A stretch of 64,000 bases of DNA from Ardenticatenales bacterium (GTDB taxonomy: Bacteria > Chloroflexota > Anaerolineae > Promineifilales > Promineifilaceae), in the NCBI GenBank assembly GCA_020634515.1, contig JACKBL010000002.1:620001-684000 (forward strand). Reading direction: 5' to 3'. Below are positions 17,258-25,298 of the stretch, piece by piece. Under the pieces are notes generated by a model. That model was not told the DNA's origin, searched no databases, and was given only the letters and a program-made list of their open reading frames with translations. The first letter of the stretch is position 1; every line of letters begins with the position of its first letter. A program made the position numbers and the translations under genes.

Positions 17258-18577
17258 TCAGCCGATGCCGACGCCGCGGAAGATGAGGCCGGCGTCTCGC
17301 GCCGCTTGCGGGTCAAAGATGTGCCGCCCATCTACCAGCACAGGCGCGCGCAGCGTGGTCGCCAGCCGCGCCGGAGAGAGGGCGCGGTATTCATCGTGGG
17401 CGACCATGAGGACGGCGGCGTCGCTGCCGGCCAGGGCGTCCCACACGTCCCCCTGGTAGGGAGCCACCCAGGGATCGTGAATGATGACGCGCGCGCCCTG
17501 GGCCTGCAAGTGGGGGGCAAGGACGCTGCTGGGGCTGTTGCGGGTGTCGTCGCTGTTTTCCAGGTAGGCGTAGCCGAGAATGGTGACGCGGGCGGTGGAG
17601 AGGGAAATGCCGGCATCCGCCAACGCCGCCGCCAACAATTCCGCCATATGGTAGGGCATCGCCTCGTTCACCGCGCGCGCCGCGGGCAGCAGTCGCGCCG
17701 TCACCCGCTCCCGCCCGCCATACGCCAGCAGCCACGGGTCTTTGGGAATGCAGTGGCCGCCCACCCCCGCGCCCGGCAGCAGCATGTGCCGCCCCGGACT
17801 CTTGTTCACCAGCTCGCGCACGCGCCACACATCCGCCCCCACCGCCGCGCAAATCAAGGCCACCTCGTTGGCGAAGGCGATCTGCACGTCGCGGTACGCA
17901 TTTTCCGCCGTCTTCACCAGTTCCGCCGTTACCATGTCCGCCTCATCCAGGTCCGCGTCCACGATGTGGCGATAGAGCGCGACCATGGTGGCCGCCGTGG
18001 CCGGGGAATCGCCGCCGCAGACGCGGCTCATCTCCCGCAGATTCGCCAGCAGTTTGCCGGGCATGACGCGCTCCGGGCAGGTTCCGAGGAAGAAGTCCAC
18101 GCCCATCTTGCGCCCCGAGGTGGCTTCCAACAGCGGGCGCACTACGCTTGCCATTGTTCCGGGGGCAATGGTGGATTCCACGATGACGAGCGCGCCTGGT
18201 TGCAGCACGGCCCCGAGGCTGTGGCAGGCGGCTTTGAGCGCCGTGTAGCGGGGTTGATGGTTGGCGTCCACGGGGGTTTCCACGTTGATCAGGACCACGT
18301 CGGCGGCGGTCAGGGGGGCGTAGTCGGTGGTGGCCTGCAGTTGGCCTGCGCGCACGACTTGCGCGAGCAATTCAGCCAGGCCGGGTTCGTGGCCGTGGAT
18401 GGGGCAAATGCCGGCATTGATCAATCCCACCCGCTCTTTCTGCAAATCCACCCCCGTCACCGAGAAACCCGCCCGCGCCAGCGTCGCCGCCACCGGCAGC
18501 CCCACGTAGCCGAGACCGATGACGCCAACCGTAGCTTCCTTTGCCGCAATTTTCCGTCGTAGGGCCGTGATCTCCAT
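17258..18577 (-). CDS. UDP-sugar 6-dehydrogenase family (WecC/Ugd type)
   Basis: A 439-aa NAD-dependent nucleotide-sugar dehydrogenase that oxidises C6 of a UDP-sugar to a uronic acid. The Rossmann motif VGVIGLGYVGLPVAATLA lies at about residue 17; the active site is visible as TCPERVMPGKLL, LVKTAENAYRDVQIAFANE (catalytic Lys/Asn region) and PGAGVGGHCIPKDPWLL with the catalytic Cys. ATG 18577 fits the family start; the open frame to 18613 begins with TTG. It is the first gene of the glycan operon, so an acidic sugar is probably part of the product. Confidence 0.92.
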   Translation of the reverse strand: MEITALRRKIAAKEATVGVIGLGYVGLPVAATLARAGFSVTGVDLQKERVGLINAGICPIHGHEPGLAELLAQVVRAGQLQATTDYAPLTAADVVLINVETPVDANHQPRYTALKAACHSLGAVLQPGALVIVESTIAPGTMASVVRPLLEATSGRKMGVDFFLGTCPERVMPGKLLANLREMSRVCGGDSPATAATMVALYRHIVDADLDEADMVTAELVKTAENAYRDVQIAFANEVALICAAVGADVWRVRELVNKSPGRHMLLPGAGVGGHCIPKDPWLLAYGGRERVTARLLPAARAVNEAMPYHMAELLAAALADAGISLSTARVTILGYAYLENSDDTRNSPSSVLAPHLQAQGARVIIHDPWVAPYQGDVWDALAGSDAAVLMVAHDEYRALSPARLATTLRAPVLVDGRHIFDPQAARDAGLIFRGVGIG

Positions 18578-18595
18578 AGGGGTAATTTTCTCGAG

Positions 18596-18624
18596 AAATC
18601 GGGTTTTTGCCAAAAACCCGGTTT
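18596..18624 (-). terminator. hairpin after the CCA-adding enzyme gene
   Basis: AAATCGGGTTTTTGCC and AAAAACCCGGTTT form a stem between the stop of the CCA-adding enzyme (18625) and the first gene of the glycan operon. The same stem type recurs after gltA. It probably separates the housekeeping genes from the glycan operon. Confidence 0.55.
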
Positions 18625-20310
18625 CTATTGACGGGAGCGGCGCGCCAGGTCCAGCGCCTCCTCCGGCGTGCTAATTTCGCCCGCCGCCTGCGCTTCCTCG
18701 ATCAGGCGCAGCAGTCGTCCCACTTCCGGGCCGCTGGGCAGGTGCAGCGCCTGCATCAATCGGCGGCCATTGAGCAGCGGCGGGGATTGGATCGATTGCT
18801 CGAACTGCTGGAAGTAGTGCGCGTGGAGTTGGGCGACGACGCGCAGCAGGCGTTCGCCGGCTTCGCGCCCGCTCTCCAGGTGGCCGGACGGTCCGTCGTA
18901 GGTTGCCAGGTGGTCGGCCAGGCTGAGGAGGGTGATGTCAAGGCCGTTTGGGCCGACATCGCGGAAGAAGCGATAGGCGGCGCGGCGGCTGACCGTTCCC
19001 TGCTGGCTGAAGAGCAGCGGGCGCATGTGCCCGGCGACGATGGTCTGGACGTGACTGATGGCTTCGTTGCTGAAGCGCAGATGGCGCAGGCGCGGCTCCA
19101 CCAGGGCGGCCCCGGCGCTGTCGTGGTCGAAGAAACGGATGCGGCCATCGGGTTCGACGGTGCGGGTGACGGCTTTGCCGGCATCGTGGAACAGACCCGC
19201 CCAGCGCAGCACCTGCCAGCCGTCCAGTGCGCCCGTGACGGCGCGGTCCAGGTGGGCCTGGATTTGCGCCACATACGGGGCCGCATTTTCTCCCGCCTGG
19301 CGCAGGAATTGGCGGGTCGGCGGCGGCATGTCGTTCGGCGGCCGGTGGCGGACGACAACCTGTTCCACGCGGACCAACCAGCGCAAAACGCGGGCGGTAT
19401 GGGCGAATACGTCCTCGTGGTGCGGCCGGGATTGCGTGACCTCGCGGAGGGCGGCGATTTCCGGCAGGGTGTGGGGAAGCAGGTCCAGCGCGGCCAGCAG
19501 GCGCAGGGCGTCGTCGGGGGCGTCCGTTTTCAGGCATTTGAGGAGTTCGTCGCGCACCCGCTCCGGGGAGATGGCGTCCAGCAGGGGGGCAGCCTGGCGG
19601 ACGGCGGCGGCGGTTTCTGCTTCGATGTGGAAGCCAAAGCGGACGGCCAGGCGGGCGGCGCGCAGGGTGCGCACGGGGTCGTTGGCCAGGGCCTGGGGGG
19701 AGGCGTGGCGGATGCGGCGGGCGCGCAGGTCGGCCCAGCCGTTGAGGGGGTCAATGAGGCTGGCGGTGGTGCGGGCGGATGCCGGCATGGCCAGGGCATT
19801 GATCGTAAAATCGCGGTCTCGCAAATCCGCCTCCAGGTTTGGGCCGCGCAGCCGGGCGAAGTCCAGCATCGTTTCCGCTTGCGGCAGCATCACCCGCCCC
19901 GTATCCCGCTTCTTGTCCAGCACATAAGCGGGCGCGCCCAGGGCGTTGCCCACACGGAATGCCAGTTTGATGGCGTTTGCCGGCACGACAAAGTCCAAAT
20001 CGTGGCTTTCCCGACCCAGCAGCGCATCCCGTACCACGCCACCCACCAGGTAGACGGGTATATCCTCCTGCTGCAGCACCGGTTGCAGCGATTGCAGCAG
20101 CGGCGGCAGCGACAGCGGCGCGCCGCCGGGTGGTTCCACGTAGCGCAGCGTGAAGCGTTCGCGGGGGCGATTGTGGCGGGCCTGGTGCGCGGCCTCCACG
20201 GGGGTCAGCCCTACACCGGCTACCTGCCCATCCAGAGACAGGGCCACCCAATGACGCGCATAGGCGGTCAAATCCACATTTTCTGGGGGTGGCGGGGTGT
20301 CTGTCGTCAT
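18625..20310 (-). CDS. CCA tRNA nucleotidyltransferase/poly(A) polymerase family, with HD domain
   Basis: A 561-aa class II nucleotidyltransferase expected to add or repair the 3' CCA of tRNAs. Residues about 14-58 (YARHWVALSLDG...FTLRYVE) resemble the small DUF5678 domain. The catalytic head has VYLVGGVVRDALLG at about 86-98 and HDLDFVV with the metal-binding acidic pair, then LRDRDFTINALAM and RTLRAARLAVRFGF. The C-terminal half carries an HD phosphohydrolase-like domain (HEDVFAHT, LFHDAGK). It is longer than classical CCA enzymes because of the HD part and N-terminal piece; whether it adds CC, A or the whole triplet cannot be seen. Confidence 0.88.
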   Translation of the reverse strand: MTTDTPPPPENVDLTAYARHWVALSLDGQVAGVGLTPVEAAHQARHNRPRERFTLRYVEPPGGAPLSLPPLLQSLQPVLQQEDIPVYLVGGVVRDALLGRESHDLDFVVPANAIKLAFRVGNALGAPAYVLDKKRDTGRVMLPQAETMLDFARLRGPNLEADLRDRDFTINALAMPASARTTASLIDPLNGWADLRARRIRHASPQALANDPVRTLRAARLAVRFGFHIEAETAAAVRQAAPLLDAISPERVRDELLKCLKTDAPDDALRLLAALDLLPHTLPEIAALREVTQSRPHHEDVFAHTARVLRWLVRVEQVVVRHRPPNDMPPPTRQFLRQAGENAAPYVAQIQAHLDRAVTGALDGWQVLRWAGLFHDAGKAVTRTVEPDGRIRFFDHDSAGAALVEPRLRHLRFSNEAISHVQTIVAGHMRPLLFSQQGTVSRRAAYRFFRDVGPNGLDITLLSLADHLATYDGPSGHLESGREAGERLLRVVAQLHAHYFQQFEQSIQSPPLLNGRRLMQALHLPSGPEVGRLLRLIEEAQAAGEISTPEEALDLARRSRQ

Positions 20311-20340
20311 GATGTCGGTTGTGGCGTTGCCGGCATTGGC

Positions 20341-20922
20341 TTACGCCGGCGGCGCGAACAGGTGCGCGAAGACGCTGGGCTTGAGCACGGCGATGTAGGG
20401 TAAATTGCGGTAATCTTCGGCGAAATCTAGCCCATAGCCGACGACAAACTCGTCGGGGATGTCGAAGCCAAGATAGCGCACAGGCACGTCCACCTCGCGG
20501 CGGGAGGGCTTGTTCAGCAGGGTGCAGATGTGCAGGGAGGCGGGTTGGCGTGCCAGCAGGGTGCGGTACATGTATGCCAGCGTGCGCCCGCTGTCGATGA
20601 TGTCTTCTACGATGAGAATGTGGCGCCCCTGGATGTCCTGCTTCAGGTCCATGATGATTTGCACGGCCCCGCTGCTGGTTGTGCCGCTGCCGTAGCTGGA
20701 GATGGCCATGAAATCGACGTGGTGGGGACGGGTGACGGCGCGGCTGAGGTCGGCGAGGAAGATGAAGGCGCCTTTGAGGACGCAGATGAGGAGCAGGTCG
20801 TCGTGTTGGGCGAAGTCGGCGTCAATCTGGGCGGCGAGTTCTTGTATGCGCGTTTGTAGTTGTTGGGAGTTTATGAGGATGCGGTCAACGTCGTCGGCGA
20901 GGGGACGGTTTTGGGCGGTCAT
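20341..20922 (-). CDS. hpt: hypoxanthine phosphoribosyltransferase
   Basis: Purine salvage enzyme converting hypoxanthine or guanine with PRPP to IMP or GMP in the cytoplasm. The 193-aa protein has VLKGAFIFLADLSR, the flexible loop ISSYGSGTTSSG, the PRPP-binding ILIVEDIIDSGRTL and the C-terminal FVVGYGLDFAEDYRNLPYI. ATG 20922 overlaps the tdk stop as ATGA, so purine and pyrimidine salvage are translationally coupled. The longer frame to 20973 overlaps tdk and is not family-like. Confidence 0.95.
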   Translation of the reverse strand: MTAQNRPLADDVDRILINSQQLQTRIQELAAQIDADFAQHDDLLLICVLKGAFIFLADLSRAVTRPHHVDFMAISSYGSGTTSSGAVQIIMDLKQDIQGRHILIVEDIIDSGRTLAYMYRTLLARQPASLHICTLLNKPSRREVDVPVRYLGFDIPDEFVVGYGLDFAEDYRNLPYIAVLKPSVFAHLFAPPA

Positions 20923-21515
20923 GCGTTTGCTCCATTTTGGCGTGGCGGTAGGACGGTGTGGCATTGCCGGCATCTGGCCTCATACACCTCCGCCGCGCCC
21001 ACTAAAACAATCGGATCATCGAAGGCGGCGGGCTGGCCGTCAATCAATCGCTGTGTGCGGCTGGCGTCTTCGCCGCAGCGGACGCAGATGGCGTGCAGTT
21101 TTTCCACCATTTCCGCCCGCGCCAGCAGGTCGGGTATGGGTCCAAATGGTTCGCCGCGAAAGTCCGTATCCAACCCGGCGCAGATGACGCGAATGCCGGC
21201 ATTTGCCAACTTCTGGCACACCGCTACGATTTCCTGGTCAAAAAACTGCACTTCGTCTACCGCCACCACCGTTGTCTCCGGCTCCAGGTGCGTCAGAATG
21301 TCCTGCGCCGACGCCACGGGCTGCGCTTCTACGCCCAGGCCGTTGTGCGAAGTGACCTGGCGGTGGTGGTAGCGGGTGTCCAGGGTGGGTTTGAATACCT
21401 GGACGCTCTGGCGGGCGATAATGGCCCGCCGCACGCGACGGATCAGTTCCTCCGTCTTGCCACTAAACATGCTGCCGCAAATGAGTTCGATACGGCCCCG
21501 TGTGTGCGTTCCCAT
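20919..21515 (-). CDS. tdk: thymidine kinase
   Basis: Phosphorylates thymidine to dTMP in pyrimidine salvage. The 198-aa protein has the P-loop ICGSMFSGKTEELIR at residues about 12-26, the VVAVDEVQFFD motif, GLDTDFRGEPFG and a C-terminal zinc site from CVRCG and CRQCH. Length is normal for the bacterial type II enzyme. ATG 21515 has GGAGC seven bases upstream. It is followed by hpt with a 4-bp overlap. Confidence 0.95.
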   Translation of the reverse strand: MGTHTRGRIELICGSMFSGKTEELIRRVRRAIIARQSVQVFKPTLDTRYHHRQVTSHNGLGVEAQPVASAQDILTHLEPETTVVAVDEVQFFDQEIVAVCQKLANAGIRVICAGLDTDFRGEPFGPIPDLLARAEMVEKLHAICVRCGEDASRTQRLIDGQPAAFDDPIVLVGAAEVYEARCRQCHTVLPPRQNGANA

Positions 21516-21645
21516 TGTTGCTCCGGTTCAGAAGTGGTCAGGGATCGGTGGCCAGTGGTCTGGGGGTAACGACCAGTCCGCTGCCTGAGTCTGCCGCCGG
21601 TCACATTGGCTTCGACAAGCTCAGCCCACGCGAGATCGGCCATTA

Positions 21646-21729
21646 CGTACAGATTGGACCAATTTTCTCTGGCGAAAATGGCCATTGAGCGCGTAAAATG
21701 GGTCCAATCTCCAGAGAGCGTCAGGTTAC
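21646..21729 (+). repeat. MITE-like intergenic element, copy 3
   Basis: About 84 bp between tdk and the bL31 gene. AGATTGGACCAATTTTCTC and AAAATGGGTCCAATCT form the inner inverted repeat, followed by CCAGAGAGCG and GTTAC. The 310-bp gap between tdk and bL31 holds this element, the short repeat at 21609-21627 and the terminator at 21769, and no gene. Confidence 0.7.
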
Positions 21730-21768
21730 CCGGGAAAGATGATCCCTGTGTAGAAACGTGAAAACAGA

Positions 21769-21798
21769 AAGGGCAGATACGCTGGCGCATCTGCCCTT
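21769..21798 (-). terminator. terminator of the rplU-rpmA-rpmE operon
   Basis: AAGGGCAGAT and ATCTGCCCTT form a 10-bp stem around a 10-base loop, followed on the minus strand by TTTCTGTTTTC. It lies about 30 bp after the bL31 stop. Confidence 0.75.
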
Positions 21799-21830
21799 GA
21801 AATTCCGATAAGGGAATGGGGTGGAGGTGG

Positions 21831-22280
21831 CTACTCGGCGAGGCCCTGCGCTCTCAGGTGTTTTTTGATGTCGATGAGGGCCATCTGGCCGACGCCGACG
21901 ATAGCCAGCAGCGCGTCATCGCCGCCTTCATTGTATTTGGCTGCGAGGTCGCCGACGGTGAGAATGCCGGCATCCAGCAAAGCAGCCTCCGCGCGCCGTC
22001 CCAATTCCAATTCCTGCAGTGGCATTGATTCCGGCGAAGAAGCAACAATTTGCTCTTCTTGCGCGGCCATAATCTCTTCCCGCTTTTGCAGGCGGCGCAT
22101 GAAGCGGTCCACCTGGCCTTCCGTATCCACCAGCCGCTGCTGCCCGGTAAAGAACGGGTGCGTGCCGGACCAGATTTCCACGTTCATCTCCGGCACCGTG
22201 GAGCCAACCGTCATTACCACTTCACCGTTTACGATGACTTTGGCTTCAGGATACCATTCAGGATGGGTTTCTTTCTTCAT
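21831..22280 (-). CDS. rpmE: ribosomal protein bL31 fused to an alpha-CTD-like helix-hairpin-helix domain
   Basis: Large-subunit ribosomal protein bL31 with an unusual extension, 149 aa in total. Residues 1-72 match bL31 (MKKETHPEWYPEAKV, GTHPFFTGQQRLVDTEG, VDRFMRR) and lack the zinc-binding cysteines. Residues about 73-87 form a polar linker. Residues 88-149 (LELGRRAEAALLDAGILTVG ... IDIKKHLRAQGL) resemble the helix-hairpin-helix C-terminal domain of RNA polymerase alpha. There is no stop or frameshift between the parts, and ATG 22280 is in the expected operon position after rpmA. The role of the extension is unknown; see findings. Confidence 0.88.
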   Translation of the reverse strand: MKKETHPEWYPEAKVIVNGEVVMTVGSTVPEMNVEIWSGTHPFFTGQQRLVDTEGQVDRFMRRLQKREEIMAAQEEQIVASSPESMPLQELELGRRAEAALLDAGILTVGDLAAKYNEGGDDALLAIVGVGQMALIDIKKHLRAQGLAE

Positions 22281-22286
22281 GCCGTC

Positions 22287-22541
22287 TTACTCCGTGGGGT
22301 AGACGCTGATGTATTTGCGTCCATGCTTCGTCTCAAACGTCACGCGGCCCTCGGCCACGGCGAAAATGGTGTAATCGCGCCCCAGGCCGACGTTTGTGCC
22401 AGGGTGGAACCGCGTGCCTTTTTGACGCACGATGATGTTGCCGGGAATGACCATTTCGCCGCCATAGCGTTTGATGCCCAGACGTTTGGAATTGCTATCG
22501 CGACCATTTCGGGTGGAACCGCCACCTTTCTTATGTGCCAT
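22287..22541 (-). CDS. rpmA: ribosomal protein bL27
   Basis: Large-subunit ribosomal protein near the peptidyl transferase centre, 84 aa. It begins MAHKKGGGSTRNGRDSNSK with the conserved KRLGIKRYGGE and VIPGNIIVRQKGTRFHPG following, which is diagnostic. No N-terminal cleavage extension of the Firmicutes type is present. It sits between rplU and the bL31 gene, as is usual for rplU-rpmA. Confidence 0.98.
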   Translation of the reverse strand: MAHKKGGGSTRNGRDSNSKRLGIKRYGGEMVIPGNIIVRQKGTRFHPGTNVGLGRDYTIFAVAEGRVTFETKHGRKYISVYPTE

Positions 22542-22592
22542 TTCGTTCTCTCCTCACTTTGAATGAGTCTGATCACCTGCGGGAGATCAGGC

Positions 22593-22907
22593 TTATCCGG
22601 CGATAATCTCGTCGATGTGCAGGCGGGTGTAATGCTGGCGGTGACCCCTGCGATGACGATACCGGTTCTTCGGGCGATACTTCCAGACGAAGATTTTCTT
22701 GCCGCGATACTGGTCCATGACGGTGGCTTTCACACTGGCGCCAGCCACGGAGGGTTGACCAATGTTTACCTGATCGCCGTCGGCCAGGAGCAGGACATTG
22801 TCCAAAACGATTTGTTCACCGACTTCATAGGGCAACTTCTCCACGGAGAAGCTATGACCCTCTTCGGCGCGGTATTGCCGGCCGCCGCATTCTACAATTG
22901 CGTACAC
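22593..22907 (-). CDS. rplU: ribosomal protein bL21
   Basis: Large-subunit ribosomal protein binding 23S rRNA, 104 aa. The start is GTG 22907 (family start YAIVECGGRQYRAEEG) with a strong GGAGG seven bases upstream; the open frame to 22955 would add a non-conserved leader. KIFVWKYRPKNRYRHRRGHRQ near the end is the characteristic basic block. It is the first gene of the rplU-rpmA-rpmE unit, driven by the promoter at 23004-23032. Confidence 0.96.
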   Translation of the reverse strand: MYAIVECGGRQYRAEEGHSFSVEKLPYEVGEQIVLDNVLLLADGDQVNIGQPSVAGASVKATVMDQYRGKKIFVWKYRPKNRYRHRRGHRQHYTRLHIDEIIAG

Positions 22908-23003
22908 GTTAATCCTCCAAAAAAAACCAGCATTTTGCAATGCCGGCGGGGTCAAATGTTATTTGTCGCCTGGTCGTGCGGTAACCAGAGCGACGGACTA
23001 CGA

Positions 23004-23032
23004 ATTATAGCCCGCGCCCGGGTCCGTGTCAA
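23004..23032 (-). promoter_or_regulatory. consensus promoter of the rplU operon
   Basis: On the minus strand TTGACA (23032-23027) and TATAAT (23009-23004) are perfect consensus boxes with a 17-bp GC-rich spacer. The expected transcript start near 22997 leaves a leader of about 90 bases before the GTG start of rplU. Confidence 0.88.
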
Positions 23033-23129
23033 AAAGATGGTATCTTTTGTCTTTCCCGTGTCTTTCCGCGGATATTTAGGGACATATGTTATGTAAATGG
23101 ACTCGCGCTACCAAAGATATTCTCATCGC

Positions 23130-23228
23130 GTAACTGCTAAGCCAGATTGGACCAATTTTCTCCGGTGAATAGGGTCATTGAGCGCCGGAAATTGGTCCAA
23201 TCTCCAGAGAGCGTTCGTTAGTAGTTAC
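23130..23228 (+). repeat. MITE-like intergenic element, copy 4 (best preserved)
   Basis: This 99-bp copy shows both inverted repeats clearly: terminal GTAACTGCTAA against TTAGTAGTTAC, and inner ATTGGACCAATTT against AAATTGGTCCAAT. It lies directly upstream of the rplU promoter region and 170 bp before the gatB remnant. The stretch 23229-23404 shows nothing recognisable. Confidence 0.75.
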
Positions 23229-23404
23229 CTCATCGCTTACCTATGAAGGTGGTTCTACCTCTGGGAAGCTGTAAAAAATCATGCTGTCAAAGCCAAAAAA
23301 CACCGGACTTTAGTCTCTGAGGTTTGTTAACTGAATGTTGGCGATGACTTTGCCTGCCAGGTGGGTACGTTCTCGTACGACCAAAATATGGACTGAAAGG
23401 TTAG

Positions 23405-23973
23405 CAACTGGGGTGGAATATAAGTCAGGAAACGCGCGGCTGGAATGAAGGACAGTGGGTAACATTCTCGCAGCGGATCAAAGAAGAGGCGGAAGATTAT
23501 CGTTACTTTCCGGAGCCGGATTTGCCGGCATTAGACATTGACGACGCCTGGATCGAACAAGTCCGCGCGGCTCTGCCTGAACTCCCCGACGCCAAGATTG
23601 CCCGCTATCTGGCGGATTTTGACCTGCCAGCATACGACGCTCACGTTCTCACCGATGAACACCCGTAACTGCCTGGTTTGAACAGGCAGTGGCAGCAGAC
23701 GGCAATCCCAGGCAGGTCACCAACTTGATGATCAATAGCCTGTTCAACCTGATGGCGGCGCGTGGCCTGGCTCAGATTTCCGACGAATCCGCCCTGGCAG
23801 GCATTGTGGCGCAGATTCTGGCGCAAAATGAGGATCAGGTGGCGGTGTATCGTGCCGGCAAAACCAGAATTCGTGGCTGGTTTGTGGGGCAGGTGATGCA
23901 AGCCACTGGCGGCAAAGCCAACCCGACCCTGGTAAACAAACTGCTGGATGAGCAGCTCTATAAGGAAGTGTGA
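23405..23973 (+). pseudogene. gatB remnant (C-terminal part, frameshifted)
   Basis: Remnant of Asp-tRNA(Asn)/Glu-tRNA(Gln) amidotransferase subunit B. In the first frame QETRGWNEGQWVTFS, EEAEDYRYFPEPDLPAL and LPDAKIARYLADFDLPAYD are recognisable GatB segments, ending at a stop after VLTDEHP (about 23668). The frame then shifts: VTAWFEQAVAADGNP continues in the next frame through the GatB/YqeY tail (NLMINSLFNLMA...LVNKLLDEQLYKEV) to the natural C-terminus at 23973. A single lost base near 23665 explains the shift. The first half or more of the usual gene is absent, and a stop at 23402 blocks the frame upstream. The tail segment 23689-23973 remains open but has no obvious start. Confidence 0.82.
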
Positions 23974-23977
23974 AGAA

Positions 23978-24517
23978 CTATTCGCCCGAAGCAAAAAAGA
24001 ACATGGCCTCCTGTTCCGTCGAAGCTTCTAAGATGCTAATGTAATTGTTAAACTCATCTATTTCCTGGTTGCTCTGAGGGGAAATTTTGGGCCAGACACT
24101 TTGTGGGAAAATGGCTTTGATATCCTCTCCATAATATGACCCATCTCTGGGAATAGTATATTCTATAATCTGCCTGCTGTCGCCTTTGTTTTCTAAAGTA
24201 ACAGAAACAGGCACACTCACGCCTGTCCCCTTTCTTAATTGCTGCTGTTCTTGATAGAACTCTTGACACAAAGTCCAAAGATAAAGGGTAGTTATTTCCT
24301 CTTGCTGCTGAGTACCTAAAACATTGTAAGCACAAAATACTTTGCCACCGAATGCCACTGCACCCACATTGACAGCCAAATAGCTTTTTAATTCTTCAAT
24401 CTGAATCGTTGGCTCTATCTGGTTTCGTTGTGATGTATCTGCTGTCGTTGTATTTTGGCACCCCATTGTTGCCGTGCCAATAAACATGAAGAAGATAAAG
24501 AATTTATTCAGCATCAT
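23978..24517 (-). CDS. putative lipoprotein of unknown function
   Basis: A 179-aa protein I do not recognise. The N-terminus (NKFFIFFMFIGTATMGC) is a typical lipoprotein signal with Cys at about residue 20, so the product should be membrane-attached and exported. The mature part is Gln/Glu/Thr-rich with no visible catalytic motif; it has YLAVNVGAVAFGGKVFCAYN and a C-terminal acidic stretch. Base composition is clearly more AT-rich than its neighbours and the gene sits in a disturbed region between the gatB remnant and a transposase fragment, which suggests transfer. Confidence 0.6.
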   Translation of the reverse strand: MMLNKFFIFFMFIGTATMGCQNTTTADTSQRNQIEPTIQIEELKSYLAVNVGAVAFGGKVFCAYNVLGTQQQEEITTLYLWTLCQEFYQEQQQLRKGTGVSVPVSVTLENKGDSRQIIEYTIPRDGSYYGEDIKAIFPQSVWPKISPQSNQEIDEFNNYISILEASTEQEAMFFFASGE

Positions 24518-25030
24518 CCTTAACCTCTACCTGTGAAACATCAGAACACCGTGCTACGAATTTGACTAACTTTACTCCTGTAGGAACCCCGGTTTTTTCA
24601 CACGATGTTGTGATGTACGACATCTACCTGTTACCCTTCAGCCAATACCCCATAATATGGATACGGCGCAGTTAGACTTTTCTCTCTAACCGCGCCGAAT
24701 AATACACATGAACTTTCCAAGCCCATGACAAGGTTTTGTCAGTCGGCTCTTGGGAATTTGAATGAGAGTGGGGCGAGCAACATATCTGATAAAGGCACAA
24801 GACCTTACGCCCCACTTAGTGATCGTCTAAATATTACTTCTCTTCGAGAGATTGGACCAATTATGTAGACATTAACAGGGTTTAACCAGAGCAAATTGGT
24901 CCAATCTGGGCAGATGACCTGTATAGTCACTCCTGTTTTACCTGCTGTAAAGTGCCGCAAATTGAGAAGTTGTTTCTAGACACTCACTTGATTACTTAAG
25001 TCAACTCCACGAACGCGCATTGATCGTATT
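24518..25030. other. intergenic gap with one repeat element
   Basis: No reading frame here is convincing. The only feature is the MITE-like copy at 24841-24930. The sequence is AT-rich like the lipoprotein gene beside it. Confidence 0.6.
24841..24930 (-). repeat. MITE-like intergenic element, copy 5
   Basis: Nearly the same as the copy at 5976: GAGAGATTGGACCAATT, a GTAGACATTAACAGGG-type centre, AGAGCAAATTGGTCCAATCT and CAGATGACCTGTATAGTCAC. The left terminal repeat is degraded (ATTACTTCTC). These two copies form a subgroup with a longer centre. Confidence 0.7.
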
Positions 25031-25298
25031 TCATGGAAACCTGACTAGAACGTACCGTTGTGTAGCGCCCGCAGGTATGTCACGCAATCTTTTGTCCCTG
25101 GTATCCGTTGAATGATATGTGAGCAAAAGGTCAGTGGCATTTTCCGCAGTGACCAGCATATTATGGTAACTTACCCAGTTGCCGTTCTGCAACTGTTGTA
25201 ACTGCACAATATCTCCTGGAGACAAAAGGTCTTTAGCAGTAGCATAGCTGGTCGTCCAACCAAGCTCAGTGGCGTAACTGTGATAATAGACTCTAATT
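25031..25298 (-). pseudogene. C-terminal remnant of an amidase-domain (Amidase_6-like) protein
   Basis: The frame reads LAIRVYYHSYATELGWTTSY, then LLSPGDIVQLQQLQNGNWVS, YHNMLVTAENATDLLLTYHS and ends RYVLVRFP. This resembles the end of the putative amidase domain found in Gram-positive and Chloroflexi surface proteins. The 5' part is missing: the frame runs straight into the transposase fragment at about 25295. The remaining piece has no proper start, so it is unlikely to be functional. Confidence 0.6.

Noticed and set aside
15571..20403. Long + strand open frames opposite the glycan operon and CCA-adding enzyme (15571-17286, 18607-20403)
   Set aside because: They are mirror images of real minus-strand genes with no family features.
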